Shown in pieces: positions 44,661 through 58,734 of a DNA stretch of 64,000 nt. This DNA is from Candidatus Thiodubiliella endoseptemdiera (GTDB lineage: Bacteria; Pseudomonadota; Gammaproteobacteria; PS1; Pseudothioglobaceae). How positions within the stretch are numbered: position 1 is the first letter of the stretch; the number at the start of each line of letters is the position of its first letter. The stretch spans positions 930,001-994,000 of the forward strand of contig JACCHT010000001.1 of NCBI GenBank assembly GCA_013416635.1, written 5' to 3'. The notes beneath the pieces were generated by a model. It was given only the letters and a program-made list of their open reading frames with translations. It was not told the DNA's origin and made no database searches. The translations under genes were made by a program, and so were the position numbers.

Positions 44661-45478
44661 CCCAACGACCTCTGTCTGTGATGAACAAGTTCCAACCTTT
44701 ACAAAAAAAACCAGCGATCCCAACCAATTCTTAAGGCGAGCCTTCAAATCTAGAAATTGATTTTTTCTGAAAACATAAAAACAAATGGTGGCATTGTTGA
44801 AATCGGGAAAGGCAAAAAAAGTTGCAACTATTAGAAATTTTACTAATGCAAAATATTGGGCCGAACACCTAACCCCTTTTAAAGAAAGAAATTTTAAAAC
44901 TTCGGGGTTTTTTTACATCAAAATGGCATCGGGCCCGTTATAACTGACACCCCGGGAAAGATTTTTTGCAGGATTGATAAAAAACCTCGGTAAAACCGGG
45001 CATTTGCATAAATTTTTATATCGGCACCGAAAAGGATACTAAAAGGGGGTGGTGCGGGGACGATACTAAAAATTTGGGGGAAAAAGGGCAACGATTACTA
45101 AAAAATTTTTGGCGGTGAAAATTTTTTTTAAAAGAAAATTTTGGGCCAACCCAAAACCGGCTTCATATTTGGGCTTGGTGGCAAATTAGTTTTAAAAAAG
45201 TTTTTTTATTCCCGCTAGTGGAAAACCAAGCGAAAATTTTTAAAAATTTGATAAAATATTTTAAATTTTTGTGATCCCGGGCACTGCAGGTAGTCCAAAT
45301 TTAAAACAAAATTGATGCGGGATGGCAGGGTTTACAGATGATGTTGCGGGTTTTGGGTTTTCAATCTAAAAGGGGGTTTCTGGTAGGGGTTTCCCCTACC
45401 CCCCGACAATTTTTGCATTGGGGCACTTTAAACTGATAATCTTATTCTTGATAAAAAGTAAAAAAACCCCTTTATAAA

Positions 45479-45513
45479 ACAAAACCCCCCTTTTAAAAAG
45501 GGGGTTTTTTTTT
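45479..45513 (+). terminator. Degraded terminator after copy 4
   Basis: A C run (45485-45490) and a G run (45500-45504) separated by an A/T loop and followed by nine T occupy the position of the terminator at 5677-5705 relative to the stop codon. The base runs look inflated, so the exact stem is uncertain. Confidence 0.55.
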
Positions 45514-45775
45514 GGAAAAATAACCCAAAAAATTTAAAAAAACTTAACTTAAAAGAAAAAAATTTGTGGAAATTTCCCAAAATAATTTTAAAAAAGCAAT
45601 TTTTTTAAATTAAATTTTTTTTAAAAACCCTTTCCCCGGGCTAGTTTTTTTTTAAAAAATTTTAATTTAAAAAAAAAAATTTGCTTTTGTTTTCCCCCCT
45701 ATTTATAAAAAAGGGGTCAAAATGAAAATTAATAATAATTGGTTAAAACCACCCAAAGGACAATCATCCAGGACA
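45514..45775 (+). promoter_or_regulatory. Leader region before copy 5 (long-type intergenic, degraded)
   Basis: Same order of features as 5706-5963 but with strongly inflated A and T runs. The region before the start reads 'cccaaaggacaatcatccagga' (45763 on), keeping AAAGGA and losing the ATG. No promoter can be read with confidence. Confidence 0.4.
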
Positions 45776-48700
45776 AAAAAAATTTCATCGGGGCAACACC
45801 AACGGCTTTTCTCAACTGGTTTTCCGATATCACCGGATTGAACCCTAGGGCAAGCAAAAAGCATCTGGCAATAGGGGAAAGACCCCCCGTCTATTGGAAA
45901 AAAGGCCCCAAAAGGGTCGTGAAACAGGGGCTTTAAAAAACAGGTGGAAAATGATTAAATTTTTATTTAACCGGCACTTTTAACAACTACAAACAAACAC
46001 TAGATGGCAATACCTAAAACCTTAAAAAAGAACTGTTAATATTAACGGTACTAAAATACCAAAAAAGAAGCCCTCCCCCAAGCCTCTAATGGCGGAAAGG
46101 TTTTTTTTGGAAAAATGGTTTTTTTAAAAGTTTGATAAAACCGGAAAATGGGGGGCTTTAAATTTAAATACAGGCGTTTTTTAAGAAATTGAATCCACTG
46201 ATAGCCAACAGGGGAGTCAACTCCGGGTTTTGGGGGATTGGTTTAAGAATTCGATGACAAGTCCGACCCCCCGCAAAGTTGGTGAATTTATTACCTATAC
46301 CTTTATTTTTGAGGGAAACGGCCAGATTTTGATATAAAATGATATTACAGCAGGCGGTAAAAAAAAGGTACTTTTCCTCTGTTAAATTTTAGTGAAAGTG
46401 TCTAACTTTGGAACAAACCCCCTCCTGCAAACAAAAAAAGGCATAATAAGCCTTACAGTTAACCCGTTGATGCTGCTTTTTAAAAATTTAAACAAAACAC
46501 TAAAACCCGGTTGCTCCCGGGCAATAATCAAAGTTTTGATACTAAAAGCCCCAATTTTGATTATCAGCGATAACAAGGCTGATGTTTTAAACCCCTTAAA
46601 ACTGGCGATAAATCCCCTTATACCTTTACCTTTAGGGAAGCAGAAACCAGGTTTTATAAAAGTGTTATCAACTTTAGCAATTGCTTTAAACAGGTACTGA
46701 TTTAATTCCCAATCCAACCTGGGGAGGAAAATTTCATACCTTCCCGTTTTTTCCTAGGGTGACCTAAAATGTAGGTTCTAAATTAAAAAATGCCCAGTGT
46801 TCCCTTAACCCCAAAATTAAAAGGGGGGGTACGAACAAAACAACGGCAAATAACGGGGAAAAACAATTGACCCCAAAAGCCCCGGTAGCAACACTGTGGC
46901 AATATGGCCCCCGAAATGCAAACTTAACTTTGACCTTTTTAGAGGCGGGTTACAATAAACCCGGCAGGCAGTATTGCCCATTTTATGATAAAGCCAACCC
47001 TAACCTTTATTAGGGTTAAATATACAACCCGTTAGTCTTGATAGCACCAAAAAATTATCCCATTTCCGGGTAGTGATTTAATAGTCAATAAAATTACTAT
47101 GTAAAAAATTATGCAGGCATTTTTAAAAAGATACTGCAGGTAATTTTAAAGAGGGTATTGAAAACAATGGCGGGGGGTTTTCCGGGTTTTTCTTCACCAC
47201 CACCAACACAATGGGAAAGATGCAAGGGAACCCTGTTAGCGACAATGGATAAAGCCGGAATCTAGCAAAATTTCCCCAAACCAAGGCACATTAAAAAACC
47301 CTGGCGGTGCAGAGGCTTTGTTATCAGTGCTTTTAAATTTAAAGCAGCCAGGGGAAAAAGGCCCGGCAAAGTTGTAGATACCAAGTAACCTACCCCCCTT
47401 TTGAAACCCGCAATTCCCGAAGGGACATTAGCCAAAGTAAAATACCGGTTTTTAAATGTGGGCGAGACCTATACAATTGAAATAAATTTATCTTCAGAAG
47501 GGGGGCACAACAGGTGGCAATCCCCTTTTTTTAATTGACACCCCCCCAAAATCAAAAAAGTTGGGCAGTCAATTCCCAACAGATGGGCAATCGGGCTTTA
47601 AAGTAGGTGATGTTTTTGGGACCCAACCCATGAAAACCCAATGAAGCACCCCTTGTTAAAATGTTTAAGCAAAGTGACCATTGGTAAAAGGGAAATTTCA
47701 AAAAACCCCGGAAATTTTAAAAAAGCGGGGGCCCATCAGAGATAAAGGTTAAAAAATTTCTTTCCCTTACATTGTCAAAGTGATGATGGGTTAATAAAGC
47801 AGATTTTAAATTCCCCAAATGAAAAGTAAAATTCCTTAACAGGGAACCGATGGGAGGTAAATAAAAAGGCCCCCACCACAGGCATTTACCCCTTTTGGGA
47901 ATTGGGAACCGTAAGGGTTGATGGGGCCCCAACTTTTGGGAGACTTAAACTAAACTGGGGAGATATTTTAAACGCCTTTAAAGACAACAAAAGGAACTGT
48001 AACAGTTCCCACAACTGGTGTAGAAAAACAATCAAAAGCCCTCCTGGTTTTTAAAACCAAAAAAACTTATACGGGACTGTTACCCCTTAGTGCAACCTTT
48101 AAATTTGCAGCCACAGTTTTTACAAGCATTAACCCATGGAAAAACCCCTTACACCCATAAAAGTCAATATAAAAGATCCCGCTAGAAACCCCAGCAAAGA
48201 AAAATAGGGGTTTTTAAATTTGGGATACTTTTTCCCAACCTTGACCATTACCGATAATGAAACGCTAAAACCCAAAAGGGGGGAAGAAATCATCTTTACC
48301 TTTCCCCTTTAAAGAAAAAGGAAAGAGTTTTACCCAAAAAGGAAAATTGTTTTTCCCAATGGGACCCTTTTAAAAGGGGGTGCTGATTTAGTATTATTTA
48401 CCAAAGGGGTTAATCCAATAAAAACCTATACCTTTTTTGTTGTGCCCAATACAGATCTCAAGGCAATCTTTGAAGTTAAACGTTGCGCTGAAAATTTGTG
48501 GAAAATTGGGTGGAAAAAAAATATGTTTCCCCCAAATGAATTCCAAAAATTATTTATAACCCCCGCCCAAATGCACCCCACTGCAAAAACACTTATTTCC
48601 CCTGAATCTAAATTAGTGGTAGTGGCAACACTGCCCCAATCCCCACAAGCTTTCGGGCCGGGAAATTGGGGGAAAAACCCCAGACCATACTTGATTTAAT

Positions 48701-51700
48701 GAAGACATTCAAGCAGGTAATTTTTGGTAGGTTTTTTATTAAAAATTTGGGATGATGGGTAATAGCAACCCTTAATATTACTGAGACAACCCAAAATTTC
48801 CAGGGATTGCTTTGGCCCATAAACTCACCATTGATGTGCCGGGATTTGGTTTAACTGAAATAAATTAACCCAAGGGGAAATTTCAATCAAAATGGATGCA
48901 GGCCGGGTAACTGACATGGGGGTAAAAGATGCCTGCCGCCAACAAAGATACTAACCAATGGGGATTTGAAACCAAAGCCCACCACAATCGCTTGGGTAGG
49001 CCATTATTTAAATACATTAATGATAGTGAAAAGCGCAACCCCACCCCTCGGCACAGTAGCGGGGGCAGGGACCTTTATCTATTACTAAGATTGAGTTTTT
49101 GAAGGTAGTAAAAACAGTAAAAGGGACAACAATAACTTCAGGATTACCAGCCGTTTCAGCTGACCCCCGGGATTTGGGGACTCGCACATTCCTTTCGCCA
49201 TCTGAAATTAGCCGGTGGGGAAAAAACCAAAAGGGTGTAGAAGCCAGTAAAGGAAAAAATTCAACAATTACACCAGACAACAGTAACTTGAAATTCCCAA
49301 CCCCAACCCCAATCCCACCAATCCATGGGCTTTTTAAACGTTTCCAGTGGAAAAACCCGCTTTTAAGACGGGCGATGTTATCAGCCTAACACTGACAATG
49401 AGGAGACCGAAATTTAAAACCCAAAAAGGCTCTTAAAAATGGTCAACCCGGCAAAGACCTTTTTTTGGGTAAAAAGCCTCTACAACTGCGGGGAAAATTG
49501 GGGTTTTAAAAATTTGGTTCAAGCTGGGGATAGCATTGCCGCTACAGACTTTGATATTGACAATCCAAAAAGCGAATTACGCTAAATAATATAAAAAGAG
49601 TCGCGGTAATGCAAAACCCCCCATTTACCCCGATAGAAAAGGGGCTAAGACTAAGCTTTTTTATATTGAAAAAAAGGTTTGGGGAAAATCCTTTTAATGG
49701 ATTAGTGGGGGGGTTATTCCACGCCAATTTCTGATATTGACCGGCGATGGCGACCTAAAATTTGGTGGGGGGGGAAAGAAGGGAAACCCTTTTAAAAACT
49801 ATCAAAAACAGGCACTACTTCTAACCCTGCTTTGAAAAACAAAAAAAGATGAAACCCCTTTTTTAAAAGCATTAATGTGGGGGTTTTTCCGGGCCAACCC
49901 CCAGCCGATATTGACGGCGGGTGGCGACCTAGGGTTTGGTGATGGGGGAGGCTTATGGCACCCCCAAAAACTTATCAAAAAACAGGCACTTTTAACCCCG
50001 CTTTAAGGGAAAAAATGGAGGTAACAACCTTTTTAAAAGCATTGATTTTGGGGGTTTTTCCCAAAACCCAACCCCAGCCGATATTGATTATACATGTTTG
50101 GAGAATTCGGGAGGAATTTTGGGAAATTTAAAACTATCAAAAAACAGGCACTACTTTAACCCGCCTTTTGAAGCAAAAACTGGAGATGAAATCCTTTTTA
50201 AAGGCAGTGTGGGGGATTATTCCACACCAAAACCCTTTTTTATATTGATGGGATGGTGATCTGGGTTTGGGAGTGGGGGGGTTTTTTGGGGGACCCTTAA
50301 ATACTATCAAAATACAGGCACCCACTTTAACCCCCGCCCATGAAGGGAAAAAAAATGGGGGTAAAACCCAATGGCATTGATGTGGGGAATTTTTTGCCCA
50401 ACCCCCCCCGATATTGACGGCGGGTGGGACCTGGGTTTGGTGGTGGGTAAGAAAAGATGGCACCCTTTAAAATTTTTACAATCAACAATCTTTTTTTTAG
50501 ATGGACAAGCGCCAATCCCCCCAACACAAACCAGGGTTTTCTTAGAGGGAAAACCCCGGGTCTAGTGCTTGGGCTTTAGTGAACATATTAAAGCAGGTAC
50601 GGGCAATATTTTCATCCAAAAAAGTAGCGATGTAACAGTAGCAACGATTAATACCCCCCAGTGATACAAATAAATTTTAAAAAAAACCCAAAGATAAACT
50701 TTTTATTGGGTGATCAGCATTAGGTTTAACCAATACCAAAAATTACCGGGGGAGTTACTATTTAGGGGAAAAGAACTCTGGTGCTATAAACGGGTATGTC
50801 AGGCAACGATGCACCGGGGTTTTTGTAAAAACCCAAAACAACCAATGGGATTTGAAATCATCGTCCTTACTACCGACAGTTTGGGCAGGTGCCGGGGTGA
50901 TAATTACATTTAAAAAAGGAAAGATGCAACCACACCCCAGGCACAGTAGCGGGAGCAGTACCTTATCTTTTTTACTAAGATTGAATTTTTTTAAGGCAGT
51001 AATTCAGTAGCCACAGTTTAAGTTTGCCAAATTTCGGATGATAAAAAATTGGGCACTTTGGGACATGCCAATATGCCATCTGAATTAGCCGGGGTGGAAA
51101 AACCTGGCCTTTTAGGGAACGCTTAGTGATGGCACCAACCCGCAATTAGCACCAGACAACAGTAACTTATGCACCTTCCCAAAAACCCCAAACACACCAA
51201 CCATGGATTTAAACGATTTCCCGCAGGACAATCTTTTTAAGCTAGGGGATGTTATCAGCCCAACACTGGGCAATGAGCGAGACCTTGAAAATTAATAAAA
51301 AAACCAAAAAGGCTCTAAAATGGTCATTGCAGGCAAAAACTTTGTTTTGGGTAAAACCGCCCCTACAACTGCAGGTGATAAGAAACTGGGTGTTTAAAAA
51401 ATAGGTTCCTTTTGGGGATACCTTTTCCGCTACAGACTTTATATTGACAATCCAAAAAAACCGGGGGAAAAAATAACAGATGTCCAAGGGAATGCACCAG
51501 TATTTACCGCTGATAAAAGTAGTGTTAAATTGCTTAGATATTGAAAAAAAAAGGTTCGGGCAAAACCTTTTTGGGGTATTGATGTGGGGGAAAGTTTTGC
51601 GCCAACCCCGGCTGATATTGACGGCGATGGCGACCTGGGTTTAGGATGGGTGAAAGGGAATGCCACCCTTTAAAAACTTTTTCCAAAAAAAGGACCATTT

Positions 51701-54700
51701 AACCCCGGGTTATGGCCAAAAAATGGAGATTTTAAACCTTTTAATTTGGGATTAATTTGGGGTATTCTTCCTCAACCCAAACCAGGGAATTTAGGGGAAA
51801 GGCGACCTAGATTTGGGGGGTGGGTGAAAATCCCCTTTTAAAAACCATCAAAACACAAAATTTCTTTAACCCCGCCATGGGAAACAAAAAAAAGGGGAAG
51901 AAATTTCCCTTTTTACTTTTATTGGGTATATTTCTGTTTTAAAATTGGGGGGATATTGATGGCGATAGAAATTTTGGGGTGGGGTGTGAATTACCCCAAA
52001 AAAAAACTACTTTAAAACCCCCGCTTTGGGGGGAAAACCGGGGGTAAACCCTTTTTTTAGCATTAGTGGGGAATTCTTCCAAACCAACCCCCACCGATAT
52101 TTGACGGGGGATAGATTTTTGGATTAGGGGAATGGCAACCCCCAAATACCATCAAAAAACAGGCACCACTTTGCCCGTTAAAACCCCCCAGCAAAAACCC
52201 CAAGGATTTTGGGGGGAAAAATTTTCCCCACCAAACCCCCTTTTTAAACATGACGGCGATGGCGGAAAACCCCTTTTGGTAAAAATATGGGCCCTTTAAA
52301 ACCCCTTTTCCAAAACAACAACCTTTTTCCGTAATTTTAAAAACCCCAACCCAACCCCCCTTTTCCATATGGGCCCTAAAATATTCCAGGGGACAACTTC
52401 TTTTAAGAAAGGCGATTTTCGCCCAAAACCGACAAGGAAAAAGGGGACCCTTTTAAACCTTAAAACCCCGGGGGTCCCCCAAATGGTAAATTTTCAGGCA
52501 AAAACTTTGTTTTGGGAAAAAACTGCCCTTGGGAAATGAGGGGATAAGAAACCAGGAAAATAGGGGGTTCGCCTGGAATAGCATTCCGCCACAGACCCTT
52601 TTTAAAATTGGGCAATCCAAAAAAGGATATTTGCCTAAATAAATCGAAAGCGCAGGTAAGCCCAATTTACCCTGATAAAAGGAAAAGGTTGGGTATAAAA
52701 AAAACAGGGTTTGGGGAATTTAACCCCTTTTTAATTTTGGGGTTTTGGGGAGGTTTTTTTCCACGCCAATCTTTAGCGATAATTACGGGGATAAACGACC
52801 TGGTTTGGGGGTGGGGAAAATTAGGGGGGACCCTTAAATACCTTTCCAAAAAACGGCACTACTTCTAACCCGCCATGGGAAAACTGGGGGGATAGGAAAC
52901 CTTTTTAAAGGCATTAGGGGTACCCTTTCCCAAACCCCCAAACCCAGCCGAATTTTACGGGATGGGGGACCTGGGTTTTGGTGGGGAAAAATTTTTAAAA
53001 CCCCAAATCCTTTTTCAAAATACAGGCACTTTTCCCTTTTAACCCCCCCCCCCGGGAAGCAAAAAACCCGGGGAAAAAAACCTTTTAATGGCATTGATGG
53101 GTAATTCCACCCCAAACCCCTTTTTTGGGGTATTGACGGCGAAGGGGAACCTGGATTTGGTGGTGGGTGAGATGTATTAAAACCCCTTTAAAAACCATCC
53201 AAAACAGGATTTCAACCCCCGCTTTGGGAAACAAAAACCGGGGGATGACAAACCTTTTAATGGCATTGATGTGGGGTATTTTTCCTCACCAACCCCAGCC
53301 GATATTGACGGCGATGGCGACCAGATTTGGGAGGGGGAGGTTTTGGCACCCAAATCCCAAAAATACCATACTTTAACCCTACTTTAAGGCAAAAACTGAG
53401 ATGAAAACCCTTTTTTAAGGCATTAGGGATTTTCTTCCAAACCAACCCTAATAGATGGTGAGGCGACCCGTTTGGGGGGGAAATGGTGGCACCAAATATT
53501 ATTACAATCAAAAACTTTTTGTAGAGGGAAAAGCCCAACCCAAGGGTTTAACCGGATTTTTAAAAATTCCAGCAGGACAATCTGTTTTTAAAAAGGGGAT
53601 TTTGCCTAACTTTGACAAAAAGAGTAGACCTTAAACCTTAAAAAACCCCAACCCCAAAATGGTCAGCAGGGAAAAAATTTTTTTTGATAAAACCGCCTCT
53701 CCCCAATGAGGTGTAAAACCTGTTTAAATATAAAAGGTTTGCGGAGATAACATTGCCGCTAAGACTTTATATTGACAACCCAAAGCGAATTTCGCCAAAA
53801 AATAACGATTGCAGGTAATGACCAGTATTTACCCATAGAGAGGGGTTGATGCTTGAGATATTAAAACAGGGTTTGGGAAATAATCCTTTTAGGGGATGTG
53901 GGTTTTTCCCCACCAACCTTGGTGATATTGATGGGGATGGGATCTAGATTTTGGCGGGGAAGGATGATGGCACCCTTTAAAAACTATCAAAATAAAGGGA
54001 CTACTTAGCCCCGCTTTGAAGCAAAAAAGGAGGCAATAACCTTTAATGGCATTGATGGGGATTTATTCCGCACCAACCCTAGCCGATATTGACAGCGATG
54101 GTGATCTAGATTTGGTAGTGGGTGAGAAATGATGGCACCCTAAATACTATCAAAACACAGGCACTACTTCTAACCCTGCTTATGAAGCAAAACTGAGATG
54201 ACAATCCTTTTAATGGCATTACCGTGGATATTTTCCTTTTCCTCACCAACTTAGTCGACATTGACGGCGATGGCGACCTAGATTTGGTGGTGGGTGAGAG
54301 GAATGGCACCCTTTAAATACTACATCAAAATACAGGCACTACTTTAGCCCCTGCTTTATGAAGCAAAAAACTGAAATGACAATCCTTTTGCACGGCATTG
54401 ATGTGGATATTCTTCCCTCACCAACCCTAGCCGATATTGACGGCGATGGCGACCTGATTTGGTGGATGGGGTGAGGCTTATGGCACCCTTAAATACTATC
54501 AAAATACAGGCACCTCTAACCCTGCTTATGAAGTAAAACTGAGATAGCAATCCTTTTGATGGCATTGATGTGGGGATTATTCCGCACCAGTCCTAGCTGA
54601 TATTGATGGTGATGGCGACCTAGACTTGGTAGGGTGAGCAGAGCACCCCTTAAATATTATTACAATCAACAACCTTCTTCTGTAGATACCAAGCCCCAAC

Positions 54701-57700
54701 CCCAATCACGACCAACTATGGACTCTAAGCGATATTCCAGCAGGACAATCTGCTTTAAGACAGGCGATGTTATCAGCCTAACACTGACAATGAGCTTATA
54801 ATTCCTTTTGAAACTTAATAACACCACAGGCTCTAAAGTGGTCATTGCAGAAAGCAAAGCATTCTGTTTCGATAAAACTGCCTCTACAACTGCAGGTGAT
54901 AAGAAACTGAAGTTTAAATATAGCGTTCAAGCTGGAGATAGCATTGCCGCCGATAGACTTTGATATTGACAACCAACAAGCGATATTACGCTAAATAATA
55001 TAACAGATGTCGCAGGTAATGCACCAGTATTTACCGCCGATAGAGTGGTGCTTAATCAAGACCGCTTTGAGTATACGAAAAACAGGTTCGGGCAATAACT
55101 TTAATGGCATTGATGTGGAAAGTGCTATTCCACGCCAATCTTGGCTGATATTGACGGCGATGGCGACCTGATTTGGTGATGGGTGAGGCTTATGGCACCC
55201 TCAAATGGTCAGTCGTTACAGGCACTACTTTTAACCCTGCTTATGAAGTAAAAACTGAGGTAGCAATCCTTTAATAGCATTGATGTGGGGATTTTCCGAG
55301 ACCAACCCTGGCCGATATTGACGGCGATGGCGACCTAGATTTGGCGGTGGGTGAGTATAATGGCACCCTTAAATACTATCAAAACATGCGGGCACTACTT
55401 CTAACCCAAGCTTATGAAGCAAAACTGGTGATAGTAATCCTTTTGATGGCATTGATGTGGGGATTATTCCGCACCAACCCTAGCCGATATTGACGGCGAT
55501 GGCGACCTAGATTTGGTGGATGTGGTGAGGTTTATGGCACCCTAAATACTATCAAAATACAGGCACTACTTAACCCTGCTTATGAAGCAAAAACTGAGAT
55601 GACAATCCTTTTTTAATGGCATTAATGTGGGATATTCTTCCTTACCAATCCTAGTCGATATTGACGGCGATGGCGACCTAGGATTTGGTGGTGTAAGTGA
55701 GTATTATGGCACCCTTAAATACCGTCAAAAAATACAGGCACTACTTCTAACCCCGCTATGAAGCTAAAAACTGGAGATGATAATCCTTTTAATGGGGCAT
55801 TGATGTGGATATTCTTCCTCACCTCAACCCTAGCCGATATTGACGGCGATGGCAACCTGATTTGCGGATAGGTGAAATTGACGGCACCCTTAAATATTAC
55901 TACAATCAACCACCTTCTTCTGTAGATGGACAAGTTCCAACTCTAACAACACAAGCCAGTGTTGGCCTTAGGTGAAACCTCAGATCTAGTGCTTGACTTA
56001 GTGAAAATATTAAAGCAGGTACGGGCAGTATTCTCATCAAGAATAGTAACGATGTAACAGTAGCAACTATTAATATCGCTAGTGATGTACAAATAAATTT
56101 AGCATTACCAATGATAAACTTACTATTGATGTATCAGCATTAGGTTTAACCAATAATAAAACTTACCGTAGGCAGTTACTATTTAGAAATGAACTTGGTG
56201 TTATAACGGATATGTCAGGCAACGATGCACTGGGTAATAAGCTAAAAACAGCAACCAATGCGGCATTCAAAACCATCGTTCTTACTACCGACATTGTTTG
56301 GGCAGGTGCCGATGATAATTACATTAATAATAACGAGAAAGATGCAACCACACTCTCAGGCACAGTAGCGGAGCAGGTACCTTATTCATTACTAAGATTG
56401 AATTTTTTGAAGGCAGTAATTCAGCAGCCACAGCTCTCAAGTTTGCCAACCATTGCGAATGATAAACTTTGACACTGGCACATGCCAATATGCCATCTGA
56501 ATTAGCTGATGGAAAAACCTACACGGGCTGTAGTAACGCTTAGTGATGGCAATCAAATTCAAATACCCAGCACTAGCACAGCAGTAACTTATGAGACACC
56601 ATTAACCCAATCCCAATCACGACCAACGATGGACTCTAAGCAATGTTCCAGCAGGGCAATCTGCTTTAAGGCAGGCGATATTATCAGCCTAACACCGACA
56701 ATGAGTGAGACTTTGAAACTTAATAACACCACAGGCTCTAAAGTGGTCATTGCAGGCAAAGACTTGTTTTGATAAAACCGCCTCTACAACTGCAGGTGAT
56801 AAGAAACTGGTGTTTAAATATAGTGTTCAAGCTGAGATAGCATTGCTGCTACAGACTTTGATATTGACAATCCAACAAGCGATATTACTAAATAATATAA
56901 CAGATGTCGCAGGTAATGCAACCGCATTTACCGCTGATAGAGTAGTGCTGGCTAAGACTAAGCTTGAGTATATTGAAAAAACAGGTTCGGGCAATAATCC
57001 TTTTGAGGGTATTGATGTGGGGATTGTTTCTGCGCCAACCCTGGCTGATATTGACGGCGATGGCGACCTGGATTTGGTGGTGGGTGAGAATTATGGCACC
57101 CTTTAAATACTATCAAAATACAGGCACTACTTCTAACCCTGCTTATGAAGTAAAAACTGGAGGTAGCAATCCTTAATGGCATTGATAGCGTGGGAAATGC
57201 TGCTCACCAACCCTAGCCGATATTGACTCATGATGAGACCTAGATTCGAAGTGGCAGAATAATGGCACCCCAAATACCACACGTAAAAACACAGGCACTA
57301 ATACTTCTAACCCCGCTTATGAAGCAAAAAAACTTTGAGATAGTAACTTTAATGGCATTGATGTGGGATATTCTTCCTCACCAATCCTAGTCGATATTTA
57401 CGCGATGGTGACCTAGATTCCGGCAGCGTGTGGAAAATGATGGCACCCCTTAAATACTATCAAAAATATTGCGGCACTACTTCTAACCTCCCAAGCGTTT
57501 ATGAAGCAAAAACTGAGATGACAATCCCTTTAATGGCATTGATGCGGGATATTCTTCCTCACCAATCCTAGTCGATATTGGATACAGACCTGATTTGGGT
57601 GGTAAGTGAGTTTTATGGCACCATTAAAAATACTACATCAAAATACAGGTACTACTTCTTAACCCCGCTTATGAAGCAAAAACTGGAGTATGACAATCCT

Positions 57701-58656
57701 TTTAATGGTATTGATGTGGGGATTCTTCCAAACCAGCCCCAAATATATTTGATGGCGATGGTGATCTAGATTTGGTAGTGGGTGAGGTTTATGGCACCCT
57801 TAAATACTACTACAATCAACAACCTGCTTCTGTAGATGGACAAGCTCAACGACCTCTGTCTGTAGATGAACAAGTTCCAACCTTTTACAGAAAACCAGCG
57901 TGATACCAATTTAAGTCTTTAGGCGAGCCTTCAAATCTAGTAATTGAGTTTCTTCTGAAAAACATCAAAACAAATGGTGGCATTGTTGCAAAACTGAATA
58001 GCGCAGAAAAAAAAGTTGCAACTATTAGGCATTACTAATGCTAATATTAGCGACACAACACTCACTCTTAACCCGGAGGTAACTCTAACTTCGGGCGTTT
58101 ATTACATCAAAATGGCATCAGGCGTTATAACTCGATTAATCTGGTAATGACTTCGCAGGTATTGATGTAAATGTACCTCAGGTAAAACTTGTGGCATTTG
58201 CATTATGTAATTTTTATATCGGCACCGATAACTGATAATGCCATACCCGCAGTGCAGACGATACTTACAAAATGTGGTGCAGGCAACGACACTATAAATG
58301 GCGGTGCAGGCAGTGATATTTTTGTTTATGCAAATACAGATAATGGCGAAGACAATCATAATTCGGCTTCATATTTGCGCTGGTGGCGATAAATTAGATT
58401 TTTTAAAAAGATTTTTATTACCGCTAGTAAAACCGCTTGACACTTTTGCTAATATTGATAAATATATTACAGTGTCAGATACTGGCACTGCAGGTAGTGC
58501 CAACCAACGATTGATGCCGATGGCAACGGTTACAGATGATGTTAGTTGATTTGGTTATCAATCCAAGGGTTTCTGCATTGGTGGCTCTACCCCCGACACA
58601 GTTGTGAGCTTAGGGCACTCTTATAACTGATAATCTTGCCCGCAAGTGCAAACTAA
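45776..58656 (+). pseudogene. Copy 5: giant gene copy with six VCBS blocks, heavily frame-broken
   Basis: The start is placed by homology at the corrupted ATG; the probable stop is TAA 58654-58656 in 'gcaagtgcaaactaataa', giving a tail like LILASAN where copies 1 and 2 end in LILV. The N-terminal and Ig-like region (to ~49670) is the long form, retaining the 687-bp segment (~48265-48975). VCBS blocks lie near 49670, 51555, 52705, 53865, 55085 and 56980, joined by long, short, short, short, long linkers. The C-terminal Ig-like/RTX region runs ~57860-58656. To about 53.9 kb errors are mostly inflated base runs; beyond that they are short insertions and deletions. Copy 6 starts 78 bp downstream with no terminator between. 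Confidence 0.65.
49670..57840 (+). repeat. Copy 5 VCBS blocks 1-6, five repeats each
   Basis: Blocks near 49670-50505, 51555-52340, 52705-53530, 53865-54690, 55085-55935 and 56980-57840. Blocks 4-6 are the most readable (acidic motifs near 53928, 54088, 54262, 54437, 54600; 55150, 55319, 55490, 55661, 55835; 57050, 57222, 57395, 57572, 57750). Repeat 3 of block 1 contains an odd stretch, 'gattatacatgtttggagaa' at about 50095, with no match in other repeats. Confidence 0.6.
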
Positions 58657-58734
58657 TAAAAACTCTAAACTTAAAGGAATAAGTAAGTAAATATGTATAC
58701 CACAATCAGTTATAACAACACAAAGAACAACCCC
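58657..58734 (+). promoter_or_regulatory. Short-type intergenic and translation start region of copy 6
   Basis: This 78-bp gap has no terminator-like hairpin. It contains 'taaaggaataagtaagtaaa' and ATG 58693, which is in frame with ATG 58735 through MYTTISYNNTKNNP. The ribosome binding site close to ATG 58735 (AAAGAAC, 58722 on) is weaker than that of copy 2, and the AAAGGA upstream is 15 nt from ATG 58693, so the true start is open. Co-transcription with copy 5 is likely. Confidence 0.5.

Larger units (their letters stand above)
33776..45454 (+). pseudogene. Copy 4: giant gene copy with six VCBS blocks, mostly frame-broken
   Basis: The start is inferred by homology because the ATG is corrupted; the end is the degraded 'cttattcttgataa' at 45441-45454. 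Contents: N-terminal domain (to ~34215), Ig-like domains without the 687-bp segment (junction near 36060), then VCBS blocks near 36750, 37890, 39010, 40765, 41890 and 43800, joined by short, short, long, short, long linkers, then the C-terminal Ig-like/RTX/secretion region (~44690-45454). An island at about 41.83-43.28 kb is clean, with a 486-residue frame; everything around it has indels and inflated G, C, A and T runs. Copy 4 follows copy 3 at about 75 bp and is followed by a terminator, so it is probably the second gene of an operon. Confidence 0.65.
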
